Shown: positions 41,601 to 52,922 of the stretch, one piece after another | Numbering within the stretch: position 1 is the first letter of the stretch | Layout: every line of letters starts with the position of its first letter | NCBI GenBank assembly: GCA_016801845.1 | Contig: CM028923.1 | Span: 17,592,679 to 17,656,678, forward strand | Source: Polydactylus sextarius | Lineage: Eukaryota > Chordata > Actinopteri > Polynemidae | DNA length: 64,000 bases | Reading direction: 5' to 3' | The notes under the pieces: generated by a model | What the model was told of the DNA's origin: nothing | The model's input: the letters and a program-made list of their open reading frames with translations, nothing else | Databases searched by the model: none | Position numbers and translations under genes: made by a program

Positions 41601-44600
41601 ACATGCTTCACTGGCACACATGCTCTCTGGTGCCTCCAGCTGTCCTGGAGATGTGCTCATGCTGTGCCTGTCCCGTCCCGTCCTCTCTGTACGCTCTCAC
41701 GACCACTCATTCAGCCACAAAACTGTCACAGTTTATATCCGAGGTGATGATAGCTCGTGCCAAAGGTGTGCACATGATGAGCAGAATGTCACCTTGACAT
41801 TTTTCAGTGCTTTGAGCACAACACATAACATGGCTGCTGATTTGAATAAATTGATATTTTAGGTGACAGAACACATCCCAGCACCCAATCTGGTCAGTAG
41901 CTGATTCAAATTCAGTCGACTCATCAGATCGACTCAGACTCATCAGGATCTGAAGCACCATGTGGTGGCTGGCTAGCTTAGCTTAGCACAAAGCCCGTAA
42001 ACCGAGTGATACTGCCTGCCAGCCTGCTCAAGCTCAAGTTTATTTCATCAGTACCAAAAAAATGTTAAAGCAACATGCTGTATTTTAACAGATTAATGAA
42101 TGAACTTGAGTGTGTGATAAAGATCCTGACCAACACTGATTCAATACATCAGCTGATATTCTTCTTCTGTGGGAGCTGTTATAGAGAGATGATTGGTTTT
42201 ATTCCATATTTCATTGTTTCTGTGCACCTGCCCAGGTATTCCAAATATTACATATACAATATATACAGTATATACAGGACAAACCATCTCTAAATCAGCC
42301 CAAGCATCTTTTTATGTACCAAAACTGATATTTATGAATTATAGGAGAATATCGGTATCAATAAATTGCTCATGCTCTGGTGGGATAGCGTTTTAATTTT
42401 AGTTTTATTTTGTTTTATAACCTGTTTCCAAAGTCAAGAATCACATACTTAGTCTCAACTGCCAAATTTTAAAATGTCAGAAAATAGTGAGAAATCCTTG
42501 TAAAACTGTCCCAACTGTAATTTTCGGTCTGAAGCCTGGCGATAACCAGGTCCTCAGATTTCAGAGGCTTCAACAAGAAATGTTTGTTTGATAAATGACT
42601 TTGGAGATTCATTGATGGATTTTCAGCTCAGTTTAGTAGCTAATAAAGATTCCAGTCAAGCTGTTGGTACACATTTCCCACTGTCATATCATGATTCATG
42701 TTTGTTTCATTATTCATTGCTCTTTGCTCTTATTGTTGCTGAACATCGCAGTCATTTTTTTTTACCAAGACGTTAACTTCCAATCTCCTCTTTTATTCTT
42801 CCATTTCCCACTATTCTAATGTTCACCACTCACCACACAGTGATGGAAACATGGTCGTTCTGCTCAGCCTTAAGCCTGCTTCTGCTGTGAAGTGTGTATT
42901 TACTGTGTCTATGTGTTTGTGGTGTTCCCAGGCGTCCCCTGGACGCTGCACACCTGGCTCGAGTCCCTGCGGACCTGTTTCATTCAGCACCGCCGGCCGC
43001 TGATCCAGGGCCTGCTCAAAGACTTCAGCTGCATCCAGGAGGATGAGTACACGGAGGAGCTGATCACACATGGGCTGCCGCTCATGTTCCAGATCCTGAG
43101 AACCAGCAAGGTCCTTTATAAACATGTGGAAATGAAAAGCCTGTTAGAAAAACATCAGACAAACTGAGGACTTTTTGCTCCTGTGATTTTGTGACATTAA
43201 ATTTAGCTGCTCCCCAAACTGCATTATAATAAATTAGCATCTGAGATTTGTCGCAAATAGTTCACTGAAGACAAAAGCTGCGAAACTGTGCAAAGTTCCT
43301 GTCTTGATTGGATATGTGTGTGTGTGTATGTGTGTGTGTGCAGAACGAGGTGATCAGCCAGCAGCTGTCAGTCATCTTCACCCAGTGCTACGGGCCGTTC
43401 CCCATCCCCAAGCTGACAGAGATCAAGAAGAAGCAGACGTCACGTTTAGGTAGGAGAGAAAATAATGAAGACGTTCCCGACGTTTCCCTGCAATTTCTCA
43501 GACAAGCGAGTGACAGCAGGCAGAGTTGAGATGGAGAGCCAGGAGGTGGGGGGGGGTATTTTTGTCCCCAGCTTTGGTGAATTCACTTATTAGCCAGCCT
43601 GAGCTTAATAATGCAAAACCTATTCTGTTTTTACTCTGACTTTCTTTCTTAAAGATTTTTTAAACCTCCTGTGTAGTAGAATCACAGTTTGACACCTCGA
43701 AATGACAAAAATGTAAATATGTACCTCAAAATCACCAGATTACAGCAACATTATATTATTGATATGATGGTTTCTTTTCAAATTTTGGAAAAATGAGAAC
43801 AATTTTCATTTTTGGTTTGTTTTAGGGCAGGGTTAAAGGAAGACATGAGTGCCATGAGAGAATAAAGTTGAAATGTCCAGATGTAAATTAAAAAACATTG
43901 AATAGAGGAAGTCAAACTGATTGATCCTGAAGTCATGGAGCTCAGACAACACAGGCGTAAACATCTGTAGTTGTATCATGTTGTATGGTTTTAGTCTGTA
44001 CAATATGTGGAGGGAATCAATATAACAACTCAAAAGTAACAGTAACAAGTTCATCAAAATCACTGCAGCTTTGGGAGGAAGCTCATGGCTGAGAGCAGCA
44101 GGGAAGTGGATGTGTTGAAAACAGATACTGGTTGAAAAAAAAAAAAAAGGAGACAATTCAACTATATCTCTGCCGACTCTAATATTCGAAGGCTCTAATG
44201 TTTTGTTGTTCTCAGAACTGACTGCACAGACAAATTAAATATATCAAGTGAAGCTACTAAGGATCTGTTTGACAATGACTCCTCAGCCTAGTAGTTTTTA
44301 TGCTGTCATGCTCCCTTACTGAGACTTTCTGCACATTATTTCCCACGTTGTATCTGAGTCCTGGAGATTCTGGGCTCGGTCTGGATGACTCTCACATGTC
44401 TGCTGCAGAAACAACATTTCATGGGGCGCCCTCTCCTGGCTGAACATATCACATAGGCACATCAGCCTTAAGCCTTCAGCAGCAGTTCCCTGTCCATGCC
44501 TCTATTCCCTGTCACTCTTTATCTTAAACGATCTTGTAAAGACGTAAAAGGCCCAAAATAGATGTAAAATGAATCATTACTTTTGTTCCAAGTTCTGTTT

Positions 44601-46377
44601 ACTTAGGCAACTTTATCCTTCTCAGTCTCAAAATGGTCAGTTTTATTCACATTTGTAAACATAACTAAAGGAATATACTGTAAAGGTTCTTATGTATAGA
44701 GCTGCTACTTAACTGCTTATTGACACATGAGGTTTTAGTAAGGTCCACATGAAGCGGTTTGTCCTGTGGTTCTCTGTGTTTATTTTTCTTGCGCTACAGC
44801 TCCACCTACCGTTCATCAAACAGGATGAAATTACACATAAAATGTTATTTTGTGTGAAGATGATAAATTTGAAAAAGTCTGAGAACAAGCAGATGAATTT
44901 CTCAGGACGGTCGAGGCTGCTCTTTATGAAACCGTTTTAGCAGCAGAGATCAGATCCTTCTGAAACAGGCTGTTGTGTTTTAATATTGCAGCACTAATTG
45001 TCAAGTGATGAATGACCTTTGCTGTAATTAATGAGCACATTACTCTAATCTTCCACCATTTGCTATTCTGCTATTCAGCCATAGAGTTGGAGCCTAGAAT
45101 AATGACATGCTATTAAACTTTTTTTTTATTGGCCCTTATTGTCATTTTCTTCTTTTCAGACCCACACTTCCTGAATAACAAGGAGATGTCTGATGTTACC
45201 TTCCTAGTGGAGGGGAAACCATTTTATGCACATAAAGTTCTGCTGTTCACAGCGTCACAAAGGTTCAAGTCGCTGCTTCAAAACCGTCCAGCAGCAGAAA
45301 ACACCTGCATCGAGATCAGTCATGTCAAGTACAGTATATTCCACGTAAGGGGTTTATTCTGTAGCTCTTGTATTTGTCCTGTAACCAGATAAAACTCGAT
45401 AGCCTGAGTCCTGCTCTGCTCTGCGTTTCAGCTGGTGATGCAGTATCTGTACTGTGGAGGTACCGAGTCACTGCACATACGCAACACTGAAGTGATGGAG
45501 GTAAGTTGCAGCTGCTCAGCTCAGTCTTCTGTTGGCTTTTCTAATCCAGATCCTGTGCCTCATTCTGTGTGTGGCTCTTCTGTTCCTGCAGCTTCTGTCT
45601 GCAGCCAAATTCTTCCAGCTTGAGGCCCTTCAGAGACACTGTGAGATCATCTGCTCCAAGAACATCACCACCGAGACCTGCGTGGACCTCTACAAACACG
45701 CCAAGGTGACAAACATCAATTGACTGACTGCAGGGACAAGTGACTGTGAACAGTGTTGCTTGGTCTTGGTCATTGTTTTGGTTTAATGGCTACAATCTTT
45801 GTTGTTTCTCTTCACTCTCACTGCACTAAAAAGTCCATGGACAGACACATCTGAATCTGTTTTTAGTTGTCGAGTCTAATTCTGTAAATAGAACAGCAGT
45901 TGTTTGTTGGAGAGCATGGGGTGAACTGAGATGATGATCTGAGTCTATCTAGTCAGAGAGACTTAGATGTGAAGACTTATTGCCTCCAATTAGCAGGACA
46001 CTTGCTCCACCAACACCAGTCAGGAGGCAGCGCTTTAATTTTGCACTGCCCCCAAATGTCAAAAATGTCATTAAAATGTCACTTTCACAGTTAATTTTAA
46101 CGTGAATAAAAACGGTTACCAACCCATTTCACTCTTCCTCTCCCAGTTCCTCGGTGCCACCGAGCTGACGGCTTTCATCGAGGGCTACTTCCTGAAGAAC
46201 ATGGTGCTGCTGATCGAGCTCGACAGCTTTAAGCAGCTCCTGTACGAGCCCGCCCCTGCTGAGAGCCCTGCCTCCAGCCCCGGTGTCTGCTCCGACATCC
46301 TCCATGACCTGGAGAAGACGTTGGCCGCACGCATCCATTCTATCCACCTCTCAACCTCCAAGGGCTCTGTGGTGTGA
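9757..46377 (+). CDS. btbd11: BTBD11/ABTB3: ankyrin repeat and BTB/POZ domain protein, 3' fifteen coding exons (5' end outside window)
   Basis: Spliced CDS is join(9757..9906, 28045..28252, 32771..32923, 33808..33973, 36149..36238, 37515..37616, 38328..38421, 40236..40371, 41353..41585, 42932..43110, 43344..43449, 45160..45344, 45432..45500, 45592..45705, 46147..46377). It totals 2216 nt: two bases of a split codon, 737 residues and TGA. All borders are GT/AG and every phase closes. Domain order is an N-terminal helical part, a histone-fold-like region (family annotation, from memory), about five ankyrin repeats (exons 4-9), BTB/POZ (exons 12-13), a BACK-like region and a C-terminal Ser-Val-Val. 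The collinear match to human BTBD11, as I remember it, lacks only the first few hundred residues. The paralogue ABTB2 fits less well: the SKGSVV tail and the DCFCATRKLDA block are BTBD11 features. In mammals BTBD11 is reported as a postsynaptic protein of inhibitory interneurons that binds PSD-95. That role here is inferred by homology. Confidence 0.95.
9907..20180. other. First part of the 18-kb BTBD11 intron
   Basis: Holds an (ATT)n microsatellite at 10561-10585, a poly(T) run at 15798-15814 and a G+C-rich patch at 10820-10990. No gene, RNA gene or intact transposon was recognised. Confidence 0.5.
20189..21064 (+). mobile_element. Internally deleted hAT-type element with a BED zinc finger fragment
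   Basis: The left end TAGGGATGTAC (20189-20199) pairs with the right end GTACATGCCTA (21054-21064), with one mismatch. The sub-terminal sequences are rich in the same AATCCAGGATT / GGATTCAGCTGAAT themes. 20352-20555 encodes SIVWQYLKTKYPDSSQATCT, ICNVDLSRGDKD and LLKYLVRS, a BED-type finger typical of hAT transposases. The catalytic body is absent. A poly(A) run sits at 20617-20639. Flanking 8-mers TGATAGAC and GTAATGAC agree at only 4 of 8 positions, so the target duplication is unconvincing. Confidence 0.75.
21065..28044. other. Second part of the 18-kb BTBD11 intron
   Basis: Besides the element at 22631-23119 it has a poly(T) tract near 22399, (GT)n at 27609-27638 and (TG)-rich DNA at 27070-27110. 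Open frames at 26590-26959 overlap on both strands without a domain. Stretches 23170-23430 and 27300-27500 are compositionally balanced and free of repeats. They are guessed to be conserved noncoding DNA. Confidence 0.45.
22631..23119. mobile_element. Unnamed terminal-inverted-repeat element, copy 1
   Basis: The ends AGGTGACAGAGAAT (22631-22644) and its exact reverse complement (23106-23119) bound a 489-bp noncoding element. Its interior is nearly identical to 50689-51205. Copy 1 lacks a segment of about 40 bp present in copy 2. No transposase is encoded, so it is MITE-like. The class is not known to me. Confidence 0.7.
28045..28252 (+). CDS. btbd11: BTBD11 window exon 2
   Basis: Preceded by TTCCAG and followed by AG|GTGAGT. 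Joining to exon 1 makes the Ser codon of ELSDLVSRAMHHLQP. The translation runs through HWEPEALYTLCYFMHCPQME and NPNVEPSKVTLQTER, a strongly conserved BTBD11 block. It exits in phase 2. The intron before it is about 18.1 kb, the longest in the visible part. Confidence 0.95.
30085..30447. mobile_element. Terminal-inverted-repeat (MITE-like) element
   Basis: The left end TTTAAAGGTCTAGTGTGTGGGAT-like sequence (30085-30107) matches the reverse complement of 30425-30447 at 19 of 23 positions. The interior is noncoding. It includes a direct repeat of TGTATTTTAGAGTGAACTAT (30181-30200 and 30247-30266) around an AT-rich core. The end motif is familiar from dispersed fish repeats. No transposase is present. 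Confidence 0.65.
31723..31778. repeat. (CT)n(CA)n compound microsatellite
   Basis: About 27 bases of CT repeats run directly into about 30 bases of CA repeats. Confidence 0.95.
32771..32923 (+). CDS. btbd11: BTBD11 window exon 3 (histone-fold-like segment)
   Basis: The acceptor is TGTTCAG and the donor AA|GTAAGA. The exon encodes PFLVLPPLMEWIRVAVAH...[30 protein letters not shown] (given in parts). This is the region that family databases describe as histone-fold-like, to my recollection. It is nearly identical to mammalian BTBD11. Confidence 0.95.
33166..33375 (+). mobile_element. tRNA-derived SINE (DANA/V-SINE-like)
   Basis: The sequence runs GGCAGCACAGTGGCACAGTG, GGGCTAGCGCTGTTGCCTCA, an internal B-box-like GGTTTGACTCCC, then TTTCTGTGTGGAGTTTGCAT, CATGTCTGCGTGGG and CTAAATTGCCCGTAGGTGTG. 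This order is that of the fish DANA-type SINE as I remember it. It sits in the intron before window exon 4 in sense orientation. Confidence 0.75.
33530..33690 (+). repeat. Two-copy tandem duplication, period about 85 bp
   Basis: AAAAGCAAACAGCTCAA at about 33530 recurs at 33615. GAAATGATCTA, ACGTTC and GACAAACAG follow at matching spacing in both copies. The second copy ends about 120 bases before window exon 4. Confidence 0.75.
33808..33973 (+). CDS. btbd11: BTBD11 window exon 4 (first ankyrin-like repeat)
   Basis: The acceptor CTGCAG and donor CAG|GTCTGG flank an exon reading AEDCFCATRKLDAASTEAK, then LGFRMLNCGRTDLVKQAVNL and GPDGINSMSEQ. It leaves in phase 0. The DCFCATRKLDA block helps separate BTBD11 from ABTB2. 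A (CA)/(TG) tract starts about 15 bases past the donor. Confidence 0.95.
33974..36148. other. BTBD11 intron between window exons 4 and 5
   Basis: Has interrupted CA/TG repeats right after the donor (33988-34026) and a (TA)n tract at 35574-35626. 34860-35300 is repeat-free and moderately G+C-rich, possibly conserved noncoding DNA. Frames there occur on both strands and carry no domain. Confidence 0.45.
35574..35626. repeat. (TA)n microsatellite
   Basis: About 26 TA units preceded by a short TG run. Confidence 0.95.
36149..36238 (+). CDS. btbd11: BTBD11 window exon 5 (ankyrin repeat)
   Basis: A 90-nt exon of exactly 30 codons with phase 0 at both ends, so one exon equals one ankyrin repeat. 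It reads [20 protein letters not shown] followed by LDAGADINSE, with the canonical TPLMYAC and LLDAGAD signatures. Confidence 0.96.
37515..37616 (+). CDS. btbd11: BTBD11 window exon 6 (ankyrin repeat)
   Basis: A 34-codon phase-0 exon after TTCCCAG and before CAG|GTAGTG. It encodes VPSTVNKHPSVYPETRQ and then GTPLTFAVLHGHVPVVQ, the start of an ankyrin repeat finished by the next exon. Confidence 0.95.
38328..38421 (+). CDS. btbd11: BTBD11 window exon 7 (ankyrin repeats)
   Basis: The acceptor is CCACAG and the donor G|GTAACC. It reads LLLDNRANVEGALQDGAENY and TETPLQLAAAAG, completing one ankyrin repeat and opening the next. The usual LLLDAGA turn is changed to LLLDNRA, a visible departure from the ankyrin consensus. 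It exits in phase 1. Confidence 0.94.
39264..39489. mobile_element. Non-autonomous hAT element (MITE), 226 bp
   Basis: Perfect 16-bp terminal inverted repeats, TAGGGGTGGGAATTGA at 39264-39279 and its reverse complement at 39474-39489. The flanking 8-bp repeats ATTGGAGA (39256-39263) and ATTGGTGA (39490-39497) agree at 7 of 8 positions. An 8-bp target duplication and a TAGGG-type end are hAT hallmarks. The interior has GGATCCGGATC-like palindromes and no coding frame. Confidence 0.88.
40236..40371 (+). CDS. btbd11: BTBD11 window exon 8 (ankyrin repeats)
   Basis: Joins in phase to give GNFELVSLLLERGADPMIGT, then MCRNGISSAPLGDMNSYSLA and AAHGH. It ends inside the AAHGHR.N motif of the last ankyrin repeat, in phase 2. 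Its acceptor lies just after an A+T-rich stretch with short (AAGTTC) repeats at about 40119-40135. Confidence 0.94.
41353..41585 (+). CDS. btbd11: BTBD11 window exon 9
   Basis: The largest internal exon seen, 233 nt. It reads NVFRRLLSQSEKEKGDVLSL, EEILAEGSDRGEKR, then AKLRALREAMYHSAEHGHVD and ITIDIRSLG. The middle (about 41440-41500) is the least conserved part. The flanks match BTBD11 closely. Exits in phase 1. Confidence 0.94.
41955..42060. repeat. Possible dispersed fish repeat remnant (GCTAGCTTAGCTTAGCAC motif)
   Basis: The GCTGGCTAGCTTAGCTTAGC segment resembles the core of a common dispersed fish repeat. A related TTAGCTTAG/GCTAAGCTAAC theme occurs near 4608-4680. Ends are not defined. 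Confidence 0.35.
42932..43110 (+). CDS. btbd11: BTBD11 window exon 10
   Basis: The acceptor is TTCCCAG and the donor AAG|GTCCTT, a weak donor. It encodes VPWTLHTWLESLRTCF, then HRRPLIQGLLKDFSCIQEDE and YTEELITHGLPLMFQILRTS plus K. This is the conserved linker between the ankyrin repeats and the BTB domain. Confidence 0.94.
43308..43340 (+). repeat. (TG)n microsatellite abutting the exon 11 acceptor
   Basis: An interrupted TG tract runs to the CAG acceptor of window exon 11 and replaces the usual pyrimidine tract. Confidence 0.9.
43344..43449 (+). CDS. btbd11: BTBD11 window exon 11
   Basis: Encodes NEVISQQLSVIFTQCYGPFP and IPKLTEIKKKQTSRL and ends in phase 1. The acceptor AG is directly preceded by a (TG)n microsatellite instead of a clear pyrimidine tract, which is unusual and noted separately. 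Confidence 0.93.
43450..45159. other. BTBD11 intron between window exons 11 and 12
   Basis: A+T-rich with a poly(A)-type run near 44138 and a T-run just before the acceptor. No gene or recognisable transposon was seen. Confidence 0.5.
45160..45344 (+). CDS. btbd11: BTBD11 window exon 12 (BTB/POZ domain, first part)
   Basis: Reads DPHFLNNKEMSDVTFLVEGK, PFYAHKVLLFTASQRFKSLL and then IEISHVKYSIFH. The SDVTF and AHKVLL...S.RF motifs are hallmarks of BTB/POZ domains, which form dimers and bind partner proteins. Ends at CAC|GTAAGG, phase 0. Confidence 0.96.
45432..45500 (+). CDS. btbd11: BTBD11 window exon 13 (BTB/POZ domain, middle)
   Basis: A 23-codon phase-0 exon, LVMQYLYCGGTESLHIRNTE plus VME, the conserved BTB helix with the QYLY.G signature. 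The donor is GAG|GTAAGT. It is only 87 nt from the previous exon. Confidence 0.95.
45592..45705 (+). CDS. btbd11: BTBD11 window exon 14 (end of BTB, start of BACK-like region)
   Basis: A 38-codon phase-0 exon, LLSAAKFFQLEALQRHCEII, then CSKNITTETCVDLYKHAK. The LL.AA.FF.L..L...CE pattern closes the BTB domain. The donor is AAG|GTGACA. Confidence 0.95.
46147..46377 (+). CDS. btbd11: BTBD11 window exon 15 (last; stop codon and PDZ-ligand C terminus)
   Basis: Begins after CTCCCAG with FLGATELTAFIEGYFLKNMV and ends KTLAARIHSIHLSTSKGSVV then TGA at 46375-46377. The last three residues, Ser-Val-Val, fit a class I PDZ ligand (S/T-x-hydrophobic). A Pro/Ser-rich insertion (EPAPAESPASSPGVCS) sits where mammals have a short Gly-rich linker, as I recall them. 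The exon is G+C-rich against an A+T-rich 3' UTR. Confidence 0.96.
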   Translation, partial: FLGATELTAFIEGYFLKNMVLLIELDSFKQLLYEPAPAESPASSPGVCSDILHDLEKTLAARIHSIHLSTSKGSVV

Positions 46378-49740
<3,363 letters not shown>

Positions 49741-49897
49741 ACAGTTTAAACAGATGGAGCTAAGTCATTGCTTCATTTAATGGTCCCTAGAGGATGAACA
49801 CTGTAAAGTCACCTGACCTCCTTCAATCTAATCCCAGTGCCAGCACTTTGATGATCAAATAACAATCATCACTTTATAGTTGCAGATAGAGCACGGT

Positions 49898-50455
49898 AAA
49901 AGATCACAGTGACCTTTGACCTTTCACCACCAAAATCAGTTCAATCTCGAGTCTAAGTGAACATTTATGCCAAATCTGTAATTATTCCATGGAGGTGTTA
50001 TTGAGGTATCACAGTCAAATGACCTTAGTTTCCAGGATGTCCATCAGTCCAGTTCTTTTGAACATGATGTCATGAATGCCTTGGAGGAATCTAAGTAAGT
50101 GTAATAATAACGACAGCTCTGAATGACTGCAGCCTGTTGTGGAGGTGTATAACTGTGTAGTGTAATTCTAATGTTTATTTTGTTGCTAACTATGAAAACC
50201 CAGGTGAGTGAACACAATTCACAAGGTGTTTAGCAAGTCTTTCCTGACAGTATTTAGACTGTCAGCTATTTAGACAGAAAATGCCTTAACTTAATGTATG
50301 GATCCTTGAAGGTCAAATGGTCACTGGATCCTTGTGGAACCTGTGTGGCCTTGTGACAGTAGCACCATGAGGGAAGCATTCACTTGGACTCAAAGATGAA
50401 GTGATTACATTTTGGTGATTAGATCAGAGGTCAAAGCTCACTGTGATTGTACAAA
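49898..50455. repeat. Fold-back repeat: inverted copies of the CACTTGGACTC-type module
   Basis: 49898-49963, read on the minus strand (GTTCACTTAGACTC...GATTTTGGTGG...AAAGGTCAC), aligns with the plus strand at 50377-50452 (TTCACTTGGACTCAAAGATG, ATTTTGGTG, AGGTCAAAG). The inverted arms of about 70 bp are separated by about 410 bp. The same module occurs singly at 7705-7795. Confidence 0.6.
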
Positions 50456-50688
50456 ACACAGTCATGACGATGACGAAGACTTCTTAGTATTAATTATCTA
50501 ATTAACTTATTAACTGCAACTGTCTTGGCTGGCAAAAAGTATGGCGCAGACAAATGAGGAGTTCATTTTAGTTTTTAAAAATTCTGACATCCTGTTCCTG
50601 AAGATGTTGATCTTTAACAGCTCGTCAAAAATGATTAATTGCACTTTTTTAAAAGATGTAATGTCAGTAAATTCTTAATTCTTCTTTT

Positions 50689-51205
50689 ACAGAGAATCGA
50701 AAAGCATTGTTACCTGGTCTTTGTTGAAGAACGGTCGTCCAACCACATTCAGGAACACGTGAAAAGTGCTAGAAATTCTAAACATCTCCTTTTCATAGAA
50801 ATTCCTCTTTTAGAAATGTCGCTAGAAAATGGCTCAATTTCAAAAATGGTTGTTTGTGACGTCAAATGTATCTCACTGCCCCCACTCTGACTCCATTCCC
50901 TCCCCTTCAAAGGTGATTAGCTGTAAGAAGATGGTCTGCCCGTGTTCTGAAGTTCCATTCATTTGAGTGACAGTGAAAGCAGCCAATCAGTGTCAAGTGC
51001 TTGCATTTCATAATGAGGTTGACAATTAAGCCTGAAAAGATGCCAAATAGGTGAAAACCATGTGTTTAAAACCCTCCATCCTAAAAATATCTGTCTGAGA
51101 GGTTTTTAAGAAGCTTCTGAGACGTTACACATCCAACAAACATATTATTGTTTATGTCACATCACAGAACAAGGATCAAAACCCTGTTCAACCATTCTCT
51201 GTCAC
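50689..51205. mobile_element. Unnamed terminal-inverted-repeat element, copy 2
   Basis: In the same orientation as copy 1 at 22631-23119 and highly similar to it through the whole length. It carries an extra stretch of about 40 bp (around 51074-51112). The right end ATTCTCTGTCAC (51194-51205) is intact. The left end keeps only ACAGAGAAT (50689-50697). The 83-codon frame at 50639-50890 is chance. Confidence 0.7.
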
Positions 51206-52539
51206 ACTTAGTAGTAGTTGGACTATATTTTTAACAGTTAGGCCAGACTTAAACATTTGTATTTTTAAAACTTTTTAAACTGTTTATGATATATTTTATA
51301 TATTTCTATATTTCTTTAATACTAAACTCATTGTGAGCAGGAGAGATAAGGGGTAAGCAGTGTGTGACAGCTTATATATTTGTCAGAGCAGCATGTGTAT
51401 ATCAGTATTCACTATATAAATTTTAAATGGCTCCTGTGAGTTACACTATTTCCATTTATCTAGTGTTAAGAGTAAATACTGCTAGACAATGTCATGAATC
51501 TTCTTAATAAGAGTGAAACAGTTTTTTTTCCTCCTCCAGGACACTGCAGCTTCCTCTGAATAGAAACAACAGACAACAGGCCTCAGCTCGGTACTGTGAC
51601 ATTTCATTACACCATTTACTGATAAACGGCTGATGCAAATAACTAAAATACTAAACAGCTCACTCATGGAGCCAGTGACTTTCTGCGGACAGACTGACAG
51701 GGAAATACAAGCTCATAAAACATCTGGAGGAGTTTGACAACTCTTTGGCTGTTCCTGTCTTTCTCTACAGGATATTTAAAATTTGGACCAAGATAAATAT
51801 GGGTCTGTATTTGCAGTTATTTTTGTTGGTGCAATACAAGAAGCTTGCCTTAACTTTTTTTCAGGAACCTGGTGCGTCAAGGAGCCTGTAATCTATGATA
51901 CATGGCAGATGAATTTAATGTAGACAGCAGATAAATAAAATCCAGGCTTTTATATGACAGAATCGATTTACAGAGATTATCCCACCCTCTGTGCTATAAT
52001 GAAACTACAGACAAATAGATTACTTACTTTTATTCTTTAGACTTTAATCATTCAACAGGCAAATTAGAATGACTGAAGCAATAATCTGTGACTAATTTAA
52101 CTTTTCTGTTTGACAAACAGTAAGAATTCACTATCTTTATTTATTTATTTATTTATTTATTTTGTATCCTAGAATTAAATATTCAGACTCAAGTCTTGAA
52201 AACAAGTCTCATATTTAAATTGTATTATTTTTGTACTAAAAAAAAAAAAAAAAAAAAGACATAAATTGACATAAACTTAAAATGTGCCTGATGAAAATGT
52301 TGAAAACATTTGTAAATTAAAATCTGAAATGTTTCAGGAGTTCCCCCAAAAATATAATGCCACGGTGAATAATGTAATGTAAGGTAATGTACTTTATTTA
52401 CTGTATCTAGCCCACAAATAACCTTACAGAAGATAAAACATCCCTAGAAATACAGCACAAAAACAAGTACATGAATAAAGATAAAAACCAAGAATAAAAA
52501 AGAATTCCACAAATGGCCTCTAGGGGAAGTAGAATGCAG
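51206..52539. other. Intergenic spacer between BTBD11 and the zinc-finger gene
   Basis: A+T-rich with a (TTTA)n tract at 52137-52162 and poly(A) at 52238-52257. No coding signal. Confidence 0.55.
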
Positions 52540-52894
52540 GAAGGTTCCATGTGAGTATGACATTACTCAGGCGAGCAAGAAGAACGCTTTCTTTTTTTTT
52601 TCGATTGCTGGCGGCCCAGAAAGTTTGTTTTAATCTCACACAGAGCTGTTTGCTTAGAGTAGGTAAAACAACAGACGTGTTTGCGGTATGTGAGAGTGTT
52701 CATGAGCTTGTCATAGCGTCCGCATCCCGAATGAAACCCGTGAAACGTAAGTTGGTATCGACGCCTGCGCACTTAGGGCAGAATATCGAGCCGCCCTTCC
52801 TCCCCGCCAACTTGCACCGCAGGGTCGGGCGGACGTGTACTCACAACATCCCTGAGTTGTTCTACCACCTGAACTGAACACTTTCTGAGTTCAA
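52540..52894 (+). promoter_or_regulatory. Presumed promoter / 5' UTR of the TINF2_N zinc-finger gene
   Basis: From about 52560 the base composition changes from A+T-rich to CpG-bearing (GCGTCCGC, ATCGACGCC, GGGTCGGGCGGACG), as expected of a vertebrate housekeeping-type promoter. No TATA box is clear. The main ATG at 52895 has A at -3 and G at +4 (TCAAATGG), a good initiation context. A 48-codon upstream open frame (52731-52877) ends 17 bases before it. Confidence 0.5.
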
Positions 52895-52922
52895 ATGGAG
52901 AGTCCACGTCGCAGTGAGAACG
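52895..52922 (+). CDS. TINF2_N zinc-finger gene exon 1 (start codon)
   Basis: Encodes MESPRRSEN plus one base, then a donor G|GTAAGC. Splicing in phase 1 to 53904 makes an Asp codon and continues HPLLLPSLRL. The ATG was chosen for its Kozak context, its perfect phase match and its place in the CpG-rich segment. An alternative first exon cannot be excluded. Confidence 0.7.

Noticed and set aside
9757..46377. ABTB2 as identity of the ankyrin-BTB gene
   Set aside because: Key blocks (DCFCATRKLDA, MYHSAEHGHVDITIDIRS, the SKGSVV tail) fit BTBD11/ABTB3 better than ABTB2 as I remember the two.
50639..50890. 83-codon frame shared in part with 22.6 kb, as a conserved small protein
   Set aside because: The similarity between copies is uniform at nucleotide level, runs beyond the frame, and copy 1 does not keep the frame. 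It belongs to a repeat element.
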